A stretch of DNA of 64,000 nucleotides from Phenylobacterium sp. (GCF_016124325.1 NZ_WGNY01000033.1:1-64000), one strand, 5' to 3'; positions 16,783-25,281 are shown, counted from the first letter of the stretch. Made by a program: numbers and translations. The notes: generated by a model from the letters alone, not told the origin.

Positions 16783-19020
16783 TCAGTAGTGGAAGCGCGC
16801 GTAGACGCCGTAGGTCCGCGGCCGGCCCATGCTGAACAGGTCGAAGCCCAGGCCCTCGATGGGGATGATGTCGCTGATGTTGGTTTCATCGAAGATGTTC
16901 CGCCCCCAGATCCCCAGTTCATAGCTCTCGTCCGGCGACGTCCAGCCGAGACGCGCGTTGACGAAGGCCCGGCCCTTGTCGGACAGGCGCTCGAGGTTGC
17001 GGGTGTCGAAGAAGACCTTGCTGCGGAAGGTGGCGTCGGCGGCGACGCGCATCGAGCCGCCGGCCACCGGCCACTCGTACTGCGCCAGCGCCGTGCCGCT
17101 GAACTTGGGCGCGTTGGGCAGGCGGTTGCCCGAATAGTCGCCCCCCGCCGTAACGTAGTCGCGGTAGGTGGCGTCCAGCAGCGAGATTCCGGTCTGCAGC
17201 GTCAGGCCATCGATGGGCCGCGCGGTCAGCTCGGCTTCGCCGCCATAGATCCGGGCGTTCGAGGCGTTGGTGAAGACCTGGACGGTGATGTTGCCCTGGA
17301 GGACCAGGTCGTACACCTGCAGGTCCTGGTAGTCGTAGTAGAAGGCCGAGATGCTGCCGGTCAGCCGTCGGTCGAAGGCCTGGAACTTCGCGCCGGCCTC
17401 GTAGGCGTCGACCTTCTCGTCCTTGTAGGGCCCGAGCGTCGAGGGATCGACCGTCTGGCCCCCGAAGAAGCCGCCGCTCTTATAGCCGCGGTTGTAGGTG
17501 GCGTAGATGTTGGCGTCTGGACTGAACCGGTACTGCACGCCCACCTTGCCGGACAGCGAGTCGAAGGTCTTGCGGTCGTCGACCGTGAAGAAGGTGATCG
17601 CGCCGAACTCGGCCGTCGAGGCGTAGTCGAAGCTCTTGCGATCGGCTGAATAGCGCAACCCGCCGGTCAGGATCAGGGCGTCGGTGACGCTGTAGTCCAC
17701 CTGGCCGAAGACGGCATAGCTCTTGTTGGTCTGCTTATAGGGCCAGCCGAAGACGCCGACGCTGTTCTCCAGGTCGGCTCCCGTCGGGTTCGCCGGCGTC
17801 GGATCGCGGAGCAGCCGAAGGATGTCGTAGTACGAATCCGTCGTCAGGTGGTCGCGCGAGACATAGCCGCCCAGCACCCACTTGGCCGGGCCCGTCCCGG
17901 CCGACTGCAGGCGCAGTTCCTCGCTGATCGCCGACTGGCGCGCCCGGTAGTCGGCGGTGATCACGTCGTTCGGGCCGGCGTCGGTGTCCTCGAGGTCGTT
18001 TCGCTTGGCGTGCTCGTAGCCGGTCACCGAGACCAGATCGACGGCGCCCAGCTTCCAGGTGGCCGACACCGAGCCGCCGTAGGTGCGCACCCGGTCCTTG
18101 CCCTCCAGGTGGTAGTCGCCCTCGTAGAGGTCGCTGCTGGTATTGGCGTAGCCGATGGCGTCCGTGCATTGGCCCGAGGTGTAGAAGCCCGGAGCGCAGA
18201 AGCCGTCGGGGCCGGTCGCCGCCGCCGTCGCCGGGAACAGGGGGCGGTTGTAGGCCAGGATCGAGCTGCCCTGGCTCTTGGCGTAGTGCGCCTGGGCCAG
18301 CACCTCCAGGTCGGCGCTCGGCGTGTAGAGCAGCGAACCGCGCAGCGCCCAGCGGTTCTGGTCGTTGCCGTGATGGCCGGTGAGGCGGTTCAGGGTGTAG
18401 CCGTCGTCCCAGTTACCGGCGCCGGCGACGCGGAAGGCCAGCACATCCTTCACCAGCGGGCCGCCGACGCCGCCCTCCAGGGCGATGGCGTTGAAGCGTC
18501 CGTACTCGGCCGAGGCGTCGGCGGTGAACGCCTGGGTGGGCCGGCGGCTCACCACATTGACCGCGCCGCCGGTGGTGTTGCGCCCATAGAGCGTGCCCTG
18601 GGGCCCGCGCAGCACCTCGATCCGCTCCAGGTCGAAGAACTGGCCCATCTGGGCCAGGGGCGAGCCGATGTAGACCCCGTCCACATAGATCGCGACCGGC
18701 GCGGCGGTGTTGGGGTTGAAGTCGTTCAGCCCGACGCCGCGGATGAAGATCTTCGGGTTGGCCGCGTTGTCGTCGGTCTTGATCGAGAGCGACGGCGACA
18801 GGCCGTTCAGGTCCAGGATGTTGCTGACGTGCTGGTCCTTGAGCTGTTTGGCGCCCAGGGCTGTGATGGCGATCGGCACGTCCTGAAGGCGCTCCGACCG
18901 CTTCTGGGCGGTGACCACCAGTTCCTCGACGGTGGAGGGGGCTTCCGCCGCCTCGGCCGCGCCGAGACCGGCCACGCACAAACCACCGAGCGCCGCCGCG
19001 CCGAATAGCCACGCCTTCAT
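16783..19020 (-). CDS. TonB-dependent outer-membrane receptor
   Basis: A 745-residue protein with a signal peptide (hydrophobic residues 4-24). A TonB-box-like segment STVEELVVTAQKR is followed by the plug domain (IYVDGVYIGSP; VLRGPQGTLYGRNTTGGAVN) and a 22-strand barrel rich in aromatic and Asn/Asp repeats, ending in the aromatic ARFHY, as outer-membrane barrels do. No N-terminal signalling domain is present. It actively imports a ligand that cannot be named. First gene of a receptor-MFS-TetR operon; two TAG-N6-CTA sites stand in its leader. Confidence 0.92.
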   Translation of the reverse strand: MKAWLFGAAALGGLCVAGLGAAEAAEAPSTVEELVVTAQKRSERLQDVPIAITALGAKQLKDQHVSNILDLNGLSPSLSIKTDDNAANPKIFIRGVGLNDFNPNTAAPVAIYVDGVYIGSPLAQMGQFFDLERIEVLRGPQGTLYGRNTTGGAVNVVSRRPTQAFTADASAEYGRFNAIALEGGVGGPLVKDVLAFRVAGAGNWDDGYTLNRLTGHHGNDQNRWALRGSLLYTPSADLEVLAQAHYAKSQGSSILAYNRPLFPATAAATGPDGFCAPGFYTSGQCTDAIGYANTSSDLYEGDYHLEGKDRVRTYGGSVSATWKLGAVDLVSVTGYEHAKRNDLEDTDAGPNDVITADYRARQSAISEELRLQSAGTGPAKWVLGGYVSRDHLTTDSYYDILRLLRDPTPANPTGADLENSVGVFGWPYKQTNKSYAVFGQVDYSVTDALILTGGLRYSADRKSFDYASTAEFGAITFFTVDDRKTFDSLSGKVGVQYRFSPDANIYATYNRGYKSGGFFGGQTVDPSTLGPYKDEKVDAYEAGAKFQAFDRRLTGSISAFYYDYQDLQVYDLVLQGNITVQVFTNASNARIYGGEAELTARPIDGLTLQTGISLLDATYRDYVTAGGDYSGNRLPNAPKFSGTALAQYEWPVAGGSMRVAADATFRSKVFFDTRNLERLSDKGRAFVNARLGWTSPDESYELGIWGRNIFDETNISDIIPIEGLGFDLFSMGRPRTYGVYARFHY

Positions 19021-19049
19021 CGATTTTTCCCCTGCCTAAGCGAAAACGC

Positions 19050-19078
19050 TAGCAGTCGCTATCTGATAGTCAACGCTA
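19050..19078 (-). promoter_or_regulatory. two TAG-N6-CTA palindromes upstream of the TonB receptor
   Basis: TAGCAGTCGCTA (19050-19061) and TAGTCAACGCTA (19067-19078) start 17 bp apart, 30-58 bp upstream of the receptor start. The second is identical to a site upstream of the FAD oxidase gene. The dyad shape and spacing suit a TetR-family dimer. Which regulator binds is inferred from proximity. Confidence 0.55.
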
Positions 19079-19166
19079 CATTTTCTGCTGGCGCCGAAGC
19101 GGAAGGCCGTTGGCGGCTTTCGGTGCGCCGGCGCGCGGAACGGGCTCAAATCCGAGGCGCCGCAGC

Positions 19167-20339
19167 CTAGCGGGAGCGCCCTCTCGCCGAGACGGGCCAG
19201 ATGTCGACCAGGGTGTCGCCGCGGACCACGTGGTAGCTGTCGTAAAGGTTCACGGTGGGGTCGCAGTGCGGTGTGTTGAGGGTGACGACGTCGCCGATCG
19301 ACAGCGCTTCCTCGACCCCGGCGCCCACCAGGGCCCCATGCTCGTCGCCCATGAACAGGAACCGGCTCTCGGCGGGCGCGCCGGCCGCGGGTGTCGGCGG
19401 CTTGCCCTCGGTGGCGAAGGCCTTGAACCCGCCGTCCAGGGTCACGAGGCTTTTGGCGTTGGCGCTGACCACGCGGGTGTCCACGAACAGGCTGAACTCG
19501 TAGGCCGCCTCGCCGTCGCCGGTCAGGTCGCAGGCCGCGTACTGATCGTCCATGAAGACGTACGAGCCCACCTGCAGCTCGTTGAAGACGCCCAGTTCCA
19601 GGTCGATGCGGTGGGTGCCGGTGCCGCCGCCCGTCACCACCGGGGGCGCCGCGCCGGCCTCGGCCAGGGCCGCCAGCACGCCCTTCAGGTATTCGGTGCG
19701 CTCGGCGATCGCGGCGCGGCGCTCGGCGTAGTCCTCGATGTGCTGCTCGCGACCGCAGTACATCTGCAGGCCCTCGTAGCGTAGCGACGGATGGTCCTGG
19801 ATCCGGCTCGCCAGTTCGACCGCCGCCTCGGGCGAAGCCACGCCGGTGCGGCGCAGTCCGGGGTCCAGATCGACGAACACGCCCAGCGGCCTGTCCGGCG
19901 AGGCCGCGCCGGCCAGGGCCTCGACGTTGTCGGGATGGTCGGCCACGACCGACAGCCGCTCGGCGATCCCGTTCAGCGCGATCAGCCGCTCGATCCCGAG
20001 GCGACCGACAACGGGCGAGGTGATGTGGACGCCCGGCACGCCCGCGCCCGCCAGGGCCTCCGCCTCGCCCAGCTTGGCGCAGCAGACGCCGACGGCGCCG
20101 GCCTCGATCTGGCGCCGCGCGATGTCGAGGCTCTTGTGGGTCTTGGCGTGGGGCCGCAGCCGCACGCCGGCCTTCGCGGCGAGCCCGGCCATGCTCGCGA
20201 TGTTGCGGTCCAGTGCGTCCAGATCCAGCACCAGCACCGGGGTGTTCAGGTCACGGCGCCCGCCCTGGCGGCCGATCAGCTCGCCGTGAAGCCGCCAATC
20301 GTCGTTCCTGGGGGCATCGGTGTAGCGGACGTCGGTCAT
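19167..20339 (-). CDS. DSD1-family PLP enzyme (D-threonine aldolase/D-serine dehydratase-like)
   Basis: The start is the ATG complementary to 20337-20339, 7 bp after the upstream oxidase stop; 390 residues. The fold-type III PLP barrel begins with LNTPVLVLDLDALDRNI and carries the PLP lysine in RLRPHAKTHKSLDIARRQ. The C-terminus holds the family's metal-site region HCDPTVNLYDSYHVV. Relatives cleave or dehydrate D-amino or beta-hydroxy-amino acids. Coupled to the FAD oxidase, it probably takes part in the same degradative path; the exact substrate is not readable. Confidence 0.82.
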   Translation of the reverse strand: MTDVRYTDAPRNDDWRLHGELIGRQGGRRDLNTPVLVLDLDALDRNIASMAGLAAKAGVRLRPHAKTHKSLDIARRQIEAGAVGVCCAKLGEAEALAGAGVPGVHITSPVVGRLGIERLIALNGIAERLSVVADHPDNVEALAGAASPDRPLGVFVDLDPGLRRTGVASPEAAVELASRIQDHPSLRYEGLQMYCGREQHIEDYAERRAAIAERTEYLKGVLAALAEAGAAPPVVTGGGTGTHRIDLELGVFNELQVGSYVFMDDQYAACDLTGDGEAAYEFSLFVDTRVVSANAKSLVTLDGGFKAFATEGKPPTPAAGAPAESRFLFMGDEHGALVGAGVEEALSIGDVVTLNTPHCDPTVNLYDSYHVVRGDTLVDIWPVSARGRSR

Positions 20340-20346
20340 CGGAGCC

Positions 20347-21606
20347 TCAGCTGAACAGTTCGGCCAGGTGCGGGTTGAGGAACTTGCCGCCCGGGTCGGC
20401 GGTGCGGCGCACCCTGCGGAAGCGCTCGGCCATCGGATAGAGCGCATCGACGTCCGTGCGGGTCAGGGTGTGGCGCTTGGCCCAGTGCGGCCGTCCGCCG
20501 TGGCTGCGGAAGATCGCCTCGGCCTCGGCGAACAGCGCCCGCCACGCCATCGGGGCGTACTGGTGCATGGAGATCGAGGCGCCCGGGCCCAGGTTGAACG
20601 GGCTCATCCAGATGTCGTCGCCCGCCGCCCAGCGAAACTCGAACGGGAAGGCGACCGGCAGGCGCTTGCGGCGGATCCAGCCGATCACTTCGCTCAACGC
20701 CGGAAGGCCGGCCTCGCGCGGCAGCTCGTACTCCATCTCCTCGAATCGGATCGTCCGCTCGGACGGGAAGATCAGGTGCGCCGGGCCCACGCGGCCGCCG
20801 CCGGTGGAGAGTTGCATCATCAAACGTTGGAGCGGTCCGATCAGGGCCGGAAGCGCTTGTCCGATCTGGCAGGCCACCCGGAACGGCGCTTCGGAAATGT
20901 CGGTGCCCGAACCGGGATCGCCCGGCAGGTCGGTCGGTTCCAGGGTCTTGAGGATCACGGTGTCGGCGTAGGGGAAGACGAAGAATTCGGCGTGGCGGCG
21001 CTGGGCCGCGAACTCCGGAAACGCCTCCAGCGTCCAGGCCAGCGGCTTCTTCTCGATCCGCTCCTCCAGCCGGTAGGCGGGCAGCACGTCGACGGTGATC
21101 CGCGTCGCCACGCCGAACAGGCCCAGCGACAGCCTTTGGGCCTCGAAGAGTTCGGGGTTTTCCGTGCGGCTGCATTCTACCGCCGAGCCGTCGGCCTGAA
21201 CCAGCCGGAAGCCGTGGGCGAAGGTGGCGAGGCTGCCCAGGTCCTTGCCCGTGCCGTGGGTGCCGGTGGCCAGCGCGCCGGCCAGCGACTGCGGGTTCAC
21301 ATCGCCCTGGTTCGGCAGCGAAAGGCCCAGGTCCCAGAGCGCGGCGGTCAGCTTCTTCAGGCTCCAGCCGGCCGGCGCGGTCACCGTCTTGCGGTCCGGA
21401 GCCACCTCGATCGGGCTGTCCAGGTCCTCGAGATTGAGCAGGAGCCCGTCGGTCTCGCACAGGGGCATGAACGAGTGGCCCGCGCCCACGACCCGGACCT
21501 TGGCGGCTTCGGCCACCAGGCGCGACAGCTCGGCCTCGGTCTGCGGCCGCGCCATCTGCGTCGGCGTCGACCTCACGCTGCCCGACCAGTTGCTCCAACC
21601 CGTCAT
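20347..21606 (-). CDS. FAD-linked oxidase, D-arabinono-1,4-lactone oxidase family
   Basis: A 419-residue protein. The N-terminal FAD domain has KVRVVGAGHSFMPL, where the His of GHS is the usual covalent FAD site in aldonolactone and alditol oxidases, then NQGDVNPQSLAGALATGTHG. The C-terminal ALO domain includes FEFRWAAGDDIWMSP and HWAKRHTL. It oxidises a sugar lactone, alditol or similar alcohol with oxygen as acceptor. It is the promoter-proximal gene of a pair with the DSD1-like enzyme (7-bp gap) and has a TAG-N6-CTA site 53 bp upstream of its start. Confidence 0.82.
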   Translation of the reverse strand: MTGWSNWSGSVRSTPTQMARPQTEAELSRLVAEAAKVRVVGAGHSFMPLCETDGLLLNLEDLDSPIEVAPDRKTVTAPAGWSLKKLTAALWDLGLSLPNQGDVNPQSLAGALATGTHGTGKDLGSLATFAHGFRLVQADGSAVECSRTENPELFEAQRLSLGLFGVATRITVDVLPAYRLEERIEKKPLAWTLEAFPEFAAQRRHAEFFVFPYADTVILKTLEPTDLPGDPGSGTDISEAPFRVACQIGQALPALIGPLQRLMMQLSTGGGRVGPAHLIFPSERTIRFEEMEYELPREAGLPALSEVIGWIRRKRLPVAFPFEFRWAAGDDIWMSPFNLGPGASISMHQYAPMAWRALFAEAEAIFRSHGGRPHWAKRHTLTRTDVDALYPMAERFRRVRRTADPGGKFLNPHLAELFS

Positions 21607-21658
21607 CGCGCTTCCAACCCCGTTCAGCCTGACCGACAGATGGCCAACTTCAAAATAG

Positions 21659-21670
21659 TAGTCAACGCTA
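21659..21670 (-). promoter_or_regulatory. TAG-N6-CTA palindrome upstream of the FAD oxidase
   Basis: TAGTCAACGCTA followed by TCTTTTC matches the receptor-gene site (TAGTCAACGCTA then CATTTTC). The identity over the core 12 bases, in front of two separate operons, suggests a shared regulator. Confidence 0.55.
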
Positions 21671-21756
21671 TCTTTTCGGTGGGGCGCAAACTCTGGCCCC
21701 CCGGCTCCGTCTCGGAGCTGCGGGGCCGGGGACGTCGCAGGACCCGCGAACGGGTC

Positions 21757-21875
21757 CTAGAGCCTTCCCGGATCAGGTGGGATCACCTGATCCGGACGAG
21801 AAGGCTCTATTTTCAAGCATATGGAGCCCGTCCGGGCGGGTGAACCGGTATCCACTTCACCCTGACGGGCTCTAG
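21757..21875 (+). repeat. 119-bp dual-hairpin repeat, copy 2
   Basis: Same length and layout as the copy at 14089-14207, again bounded by CTAG. The inner stem of hairpin 1 reads CGGATCAGGTG/CACCTGATCCG; relative to copy 1 an A-T pair has become G-C on both arms, a compensatory change. Hairpin 2 keeps GGGTGAA/TTCACCC. Its end supplies the TAG stop of the minus-strand VWA gene. Confidence 0.85.
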
Positions 21876-23047
21876 CGCGCCAGTTCCTTCATGGCTTTCT
21901 CCAGCCCGTCGAGGGTGAGCGGGAACATCCGGTCGCCCACGAGCTGCTTCATCACCCCGATCGAGGGCGTGTAGTCCCAGTGCCGCTCGGCCGTGGGATT
22001 GAGCCACACCATGTGCTCGTAGATCTGGGCCACCCGGTCCATCCAGACCGCGCCGGCTTCCTCGTTCCAGTGCTCCACCGAGCCGCCGGGATAGGTGATC
22101 TCATAGGGGCTCATGGTGGCGTCGCCCACGAAGATCACCTTGTAATCATGCGGGAACTTGTGGAGCACGTCCCAGGTGTTGATCTTCTCGGCGTGCCGGC
22201 GCCGGTTGTCCTTCCACACGCTCTCGTAGAGACAGTTGTGGAAGTAGTAGAACTCCATGTTCTTGAACTCGGAGCGGGCCGCGCTGAACAGCTCCTCGCA
22301 GAGCTTGATGTGCGAATCCATCGAGCCGCCGATGTCGAGGAACAGGAGCACGCTGATCTTGTTGCGCCGCTCGGGCCGCAGGTGGATGTCGAGGTAGCCC
22401 TTCTCCGCCGTGCCCTTGATGGTGCCGCCCATGTCCAGCTCGTCCGGCGAGCCCTCGCGCACCCACTTGCGCAGCCGGCGCAGCGCCACCTTGATGTTGC
22501 GGGTGCCGAGTTCGACCTGATCGTCCAGGTTCTTGAACTCGCGCTTGTCCCACACCTTGATCGCGCGGCCGTGCCGGCCCTTGTCCTGGCCGACGCGGAT
22601 GCCTTCGGGGTGGTAGCCGTTGGCGCCGAACGGCGAGGTGCCGCCGGTGCCGATCATCTTGTTGCCGCCCTCGTGGCGCTCCTTCTGCTCCTTCATGCGC
22701 TGGGCCAGCGCTTCCATGAGCTTGTCGAAGCCGCCCATGGCCTCGATCTGCGCCTTCTCCTCCTCGGTGAGGAACTTCTCGGACAGCTTTTTCAGCCATT
22801 CGGCCGGGATGTCGTGAGCGACCTCGTCGCCCATCTTCTCCAGGCCCTTGAAGACGTGGCCGAACACCCGGTCGAACTTGTCGAGGTTCTTCTCGTCCTT
22901 CACCAGGGCGGCGCGCGACAGGTAGTAGAAGTCCTCGACCGAGCGGTCGATGACCTGCTTGTCCATCGCCTCCATCAGGGCGAGGTATTCCTTCAGCGTC
23001 ACCGGCACCTTGGCTTCGCGGAGCTCGGTGAAGAAGCGCATGAACAT
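21872..23047 (-). CDS. VWA domain protein, CoxE/YeaD-like
   Basis: A 391-residue soluble protein. The N-terminal half is helical and charged (FFTELREAKVPVTLKEYLAL at the start, as in CoxE-like proteins). The C-terminal half is a von Willebrand A domain with the metal-site motif LLFLDIGGSMDSH, a DxGxS variant, and YKVIFVGDATMSPYE. Such proteins usually work with a MoxR-type AAA+ ATPase encoded next door, but none is next to it here: the neighbours are a repeat element and an aldo/keto reductase. The exact role is unknown. Confidence 0.85.
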   Translation of the reverse strand: MFMRFFTELREAKVPVTLKEYLALMEAMDKQVIDRSVEDFYYLSRAALVKDEKNLDKFDRVFGHVFKGLEKMGDEVAHDIPAEWLKKLSEKFLTEEEKAQIEAMGGFDKLMEALAQRMKEQKERHEGGNKMIGTGGTSPFGANGYHPEGIRVGQDKGRHGRAIKVWDKREFKNLDDQVELGTRNIKVALRRLRKWVREGSPDELDMGGTIKGTAEKGYLDIHLRPERRNKISVLLFLDIGGSMDSHIKLCEELFSAARSEFKNMEFYYFHNCLYESVWKDNRRRHAEKINTWDVLHKFPHDYKVIFVGDATMSPYEITYPGGSVEHWNEEAGAVWMDRVAQIYEHMVWLNPTAERHWDYTPSIGVMKQLVGDRMFPLTLDGLEKAMKELAR

Positions 23048-23131
23048 CGGGGGTTTCCCCTTGGCCTCGAACGTCCGTTTGAACCTTGGAGGATGGGGCC
23101 GCGAACCCCCGATGTCCAGTGCGGCGGCGCG

Positions 23132-24124
23132 TCAGCCCCGTTCGGAGTCCAGCATCGCCATCTGCACGGCCGGATAGCGCTCGCCCGCGGCGGCGTCCTT
23201 CGGCACGGCCGCCTCCAGCGACGCGAGGGTTTCGGGCGACAGCGCGGCGCCGAGCGCGCCCAGGGCCTCGGCGAGCCGGTCGCGGCGGCGCGCGCCCACC
23301 AGCGGGACGATGTCGTCGCCCTGGGCCGCCACCCAGGCGATGGCCGCCTGGGCCGGGGTGATCCCCGCGCCGGCCGCCGCGACCCGCAGGGCCTCGGTCA
23401 GCGCCAGGTTCCTCGCCAGGTTTTCACCCTGGAACCGCGGGGTATGGGCCCGGAAGTCGCCGGGCCGGCCGAAGTCGCCGCCGTGGCCGCCCATCAGGCC
23501 CCGGCCCAGCACGCCATAGGCGGTGATCCCGATCCCCAGCTCGCGGCAGGTGGGCAGGATCGCGCCCTCGATCCCGCGGGCGAGCAGGCTGTACTCGATC
23601 TGCAGGTCGACGATAGGGTGCACGGCCGCCGCGCGGCGGATCGTGTGGGGCCCCACCTCCGACAGGCCGATGTGGCGCACCCAGCCGGCCTGAACGAGTT
23701 CGGCGATGGCGCCAACCGTGTCCTCGATCGGCACGTTGGGATCGAGACGGGCCGGCCGGTAGACGTCGATGTGGTCCACACCCAGCCGTTGCAGGGTGTA
23801 GGCCAGCGCGGTCTTCACGGCCGCGGGCCGGCCGTCGAAGCCGAGGAAGCTGTTGTCGGGCGCGCGCTGAGCGCCGAACTTCACCGAAAGGATGAGCCTG
23901 TCGCGGGGCAGCGTCTTCAGCGCCTCGCCGATCAGCATCTCGTTGTGGCCCATGCCGTAAAAGTCGCCGGTGTCGATCAGGGTGATCCCGGCCTCGACCG
24001 CAGCGGCCAGGGTGGCCAGGCTCTCGCCGCGGTCGGCGGGTCCGTAGAAGTCGCTCATGCCCATGGCGCCCAGGCCGATCGTCGACACCTCGGGGCCGGT
24101 TTCGCCGAGCTTGCGGGTTTGCAT
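23132..24124 (-). CDS. aldo/keto reductase
   Basis: The start is the ATG complementary to 24122-24124, with GGAG 8 bases upstream; 330 residues. The (beta/alpha)8 barrel shows the family motifs: GLGAMGMSDFYG, LIDTGDFYGMGHNE (catalytic Asp and Tyr), VKFGAQR (catalytic Lys) and QIEYSLLAR. It reduces aldehydes or ketones with NADPH. The divergent LysR gene begins 130 bp away across a perfect palindrome, so this gene is its likely target. Confidence 0.9.
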   Translation of the reverse strand: MQTRKLGETGPEVSTIGLGAMGMSDFYGPADRGESLATLAAAVEAGITLIDTGDFYGMGHNEMLIGEALKTLPRDRLILSVKFGAQRAPDNSFLGFDGRPAAVKTALAYTLQRLGVDHIDVYRPARLDPNVPIEDTVGAIAELVQAGWVRHIGLSEVGPHTIRRAAAVHPIVDLQIEYSLLARGIEGAILPTCRELGIGITAYGVLGRGLMGGHGGDFGRPGDFRAHTPRFQGENLARNLALTEALRVAAAGAGITPAQAAIAWVAAQGDDIVPLVGARRRDRLAEALGALGAALSPETLASLEAAVPKDAAAGERYPAVQMAMLDSERG

Positions 24125-24203
24125 CTGGAAGTCTCCGTCGTTCAGGTGACGGTGGGATAGCGCCGCGCCTGCGTGCTGATAATCCGTCTTATGCTGCATG
24201 GAC

Positions 24204-24221
24204 TGTACGGAAAATCGTACA
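24204..24221. promoter_or_regulatory. perfect inverted repeat, probable LysR operator
   Basis: TGTACG-GAAAAT-CGTACA lies between the divergent aldo/keto reductase and LysR genes. It has perfect 6-base arms and fits the T-N11-A form of LysR boxes. Confidence 0.65.
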
Positions 24222-24254
24222 ATCACGGCGCGCGCGAGGGTATATGCGCGGGTC

Positions 24255-25151
24255 ATGGATCGCCTCGACCTGCAGGCCCTCGACAGTTTCGCCGCCGTCG
24301 CCCGTCACCTGAACTTCCGCCGCGCGGCGGTGGAGCGAGGCGTCTCGGCCTCGACGCTGAGCGCGGCCGTTCGCGAACTGGAGGCGCGGATGGGCGTGCG
24401 CCTCCTGCACCGGACCACCCGCTCGGTGGCGCTCACCGACGCCGGTGCGACGCTGCTCGCCCGCCTGGGCCCGGCGCTGACCGAAATCGGCGAGGCGGTG
24501 GACGAGGCGCGATCGGCGCAGACCGAGCCGTCGGGACCGCTGCGCATCAACGCGCCCGAGCCTGCGGTGGAGCTGGTGCTCGCGCCGCTCGTGACCGATT
24601 TCATGGCGCGCTACCCGGCCGTGCGGGTTGAGGTGCTGGCCGAGACCGCGTTCGTCGACATCGTGGCGGCCGGGTTCGACGCCGGGGTGCGCTGGGGCGA
24701 GAGCCTGGCGCAGGACATGGTGGCCATCTCGCTCGGCCCGCCGCAGCGCTATTGCCTGGTGGCCGCGCCCGATCTGGTCGAGCGGGTCGGCGCGCCGTTG
24801 CATCCTCGCGACCTGCTATCGCGGCCGTGCCTGCGCGTGCGCTACCCGTCGGGCGCGATCCCGCCACTGGAGTTCGAGAAGGCCGGCGAGGTCATCCGCA
24901 TTTCGCCCGAAGGTCCGTTGGTGGCCAACTCCCTGACGCTGCTGCTGCGCGCGGCGCTGGCGGGGCACGGGTTCCTGCTGGCCTTCGAGGGCTACGTGGC
25001 GCCGCACCTGGCCAGCGGCGCCCTAGTCGAGGTCATGGCCGACTGGTGCGAACCGTTTCCCGGGCCGTATCTCTACTATCCCAGCCGCCGCACCTTGCCG
25101 TCGCCGCTGCGGGCGTTCGTCGATTTCGTCCAGGCCCAGCGCCGAGGCTAG
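24255..25151 (+). CDS. LysR-family transcriptional regulator
   Basis: The chosen ATG at 24255 gives 298 residues and the usual LysR beginning, MDRLDLQALDSFAAVARHLN. The winged helix-turn-helix covers residues about 3-60 (AAVERGVSASTLSAAVRELE; LLHRTTRSVALTDAG). The remainder is the two-lobed periplasmic-binding-like effector domain (PLRINAPEPAVELVLAPLV). A longer in-frame start at 24198 would run through the operator and is less likely. It probably regulates the divergent reductase gene and itself. Confidence 0.88.
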   Translation: MDRLDLQALDSFAAVARHLNFRRAAVERGVSASTLSAAVRELEARMGVRLLHRTTRSVALTDAGATLLARLGPALTEIGEAVDEARSAQTEPSGPLRINAPEPAVELVLAPLVTDFMARYPAVRVEVLAETAFVDIVAAGFDAGVRWGESLAQDMVAISLGPPQRYCLVAAPDLVERVGAPLHPRDLLSRPCLRVRYPSGAIPPLEFEKAGEVIRISPEGPLVANSLTLLLRAALAGHGFLLAFEGYVAPHLASGALVEVMADWCEPFPGPYLYYPSRRTLPSPLRAFVDFVQAQRRG

Positions 25152-25157
25152 GCCTGC

Positions 25158-25202
25158 CTTCCTGGGAGCAAGTTGACTGGCGTCAAGACGGCTCCCGGGA
25201 AG
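25158..25202 (+). terminator. nested hairpin after the LysR gene
   Basis: CTTCCTGGGAGC (25158-25169) pairs with GCTCCCGGGAAG (25191-25202) with one mismatch, and an inner TTGAC-TGGC-GTCAA hairpin fills the loop. It starts 6 bases after the LysR stop. No T-run follows, so intrinsic termination is uncertain; a regulatory RNA structure is the alternative. Confidence 0.4.
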
Positions 25203-25281
25203 CACGTTGTAAGCAATAGCAAGGCGTGCTGGTCTGACTGGAACCGACCGATCCGGCGGCGCCTGAAGCGGGAGTTGATCG

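Noticed and set aside
15142..17649. An 835-codon open frame antisense to TetR, MFS and the TonB receptor
   Set aside because: Compositionally biased (Arg, Gly, Gln) and overlaps three recognised families.
21980..24160. A 726-codon open frame antisense to the VWA and reductase genes
   Set aside because: It spans two well supported genes in the opposite direction and has no domain-like sequence.
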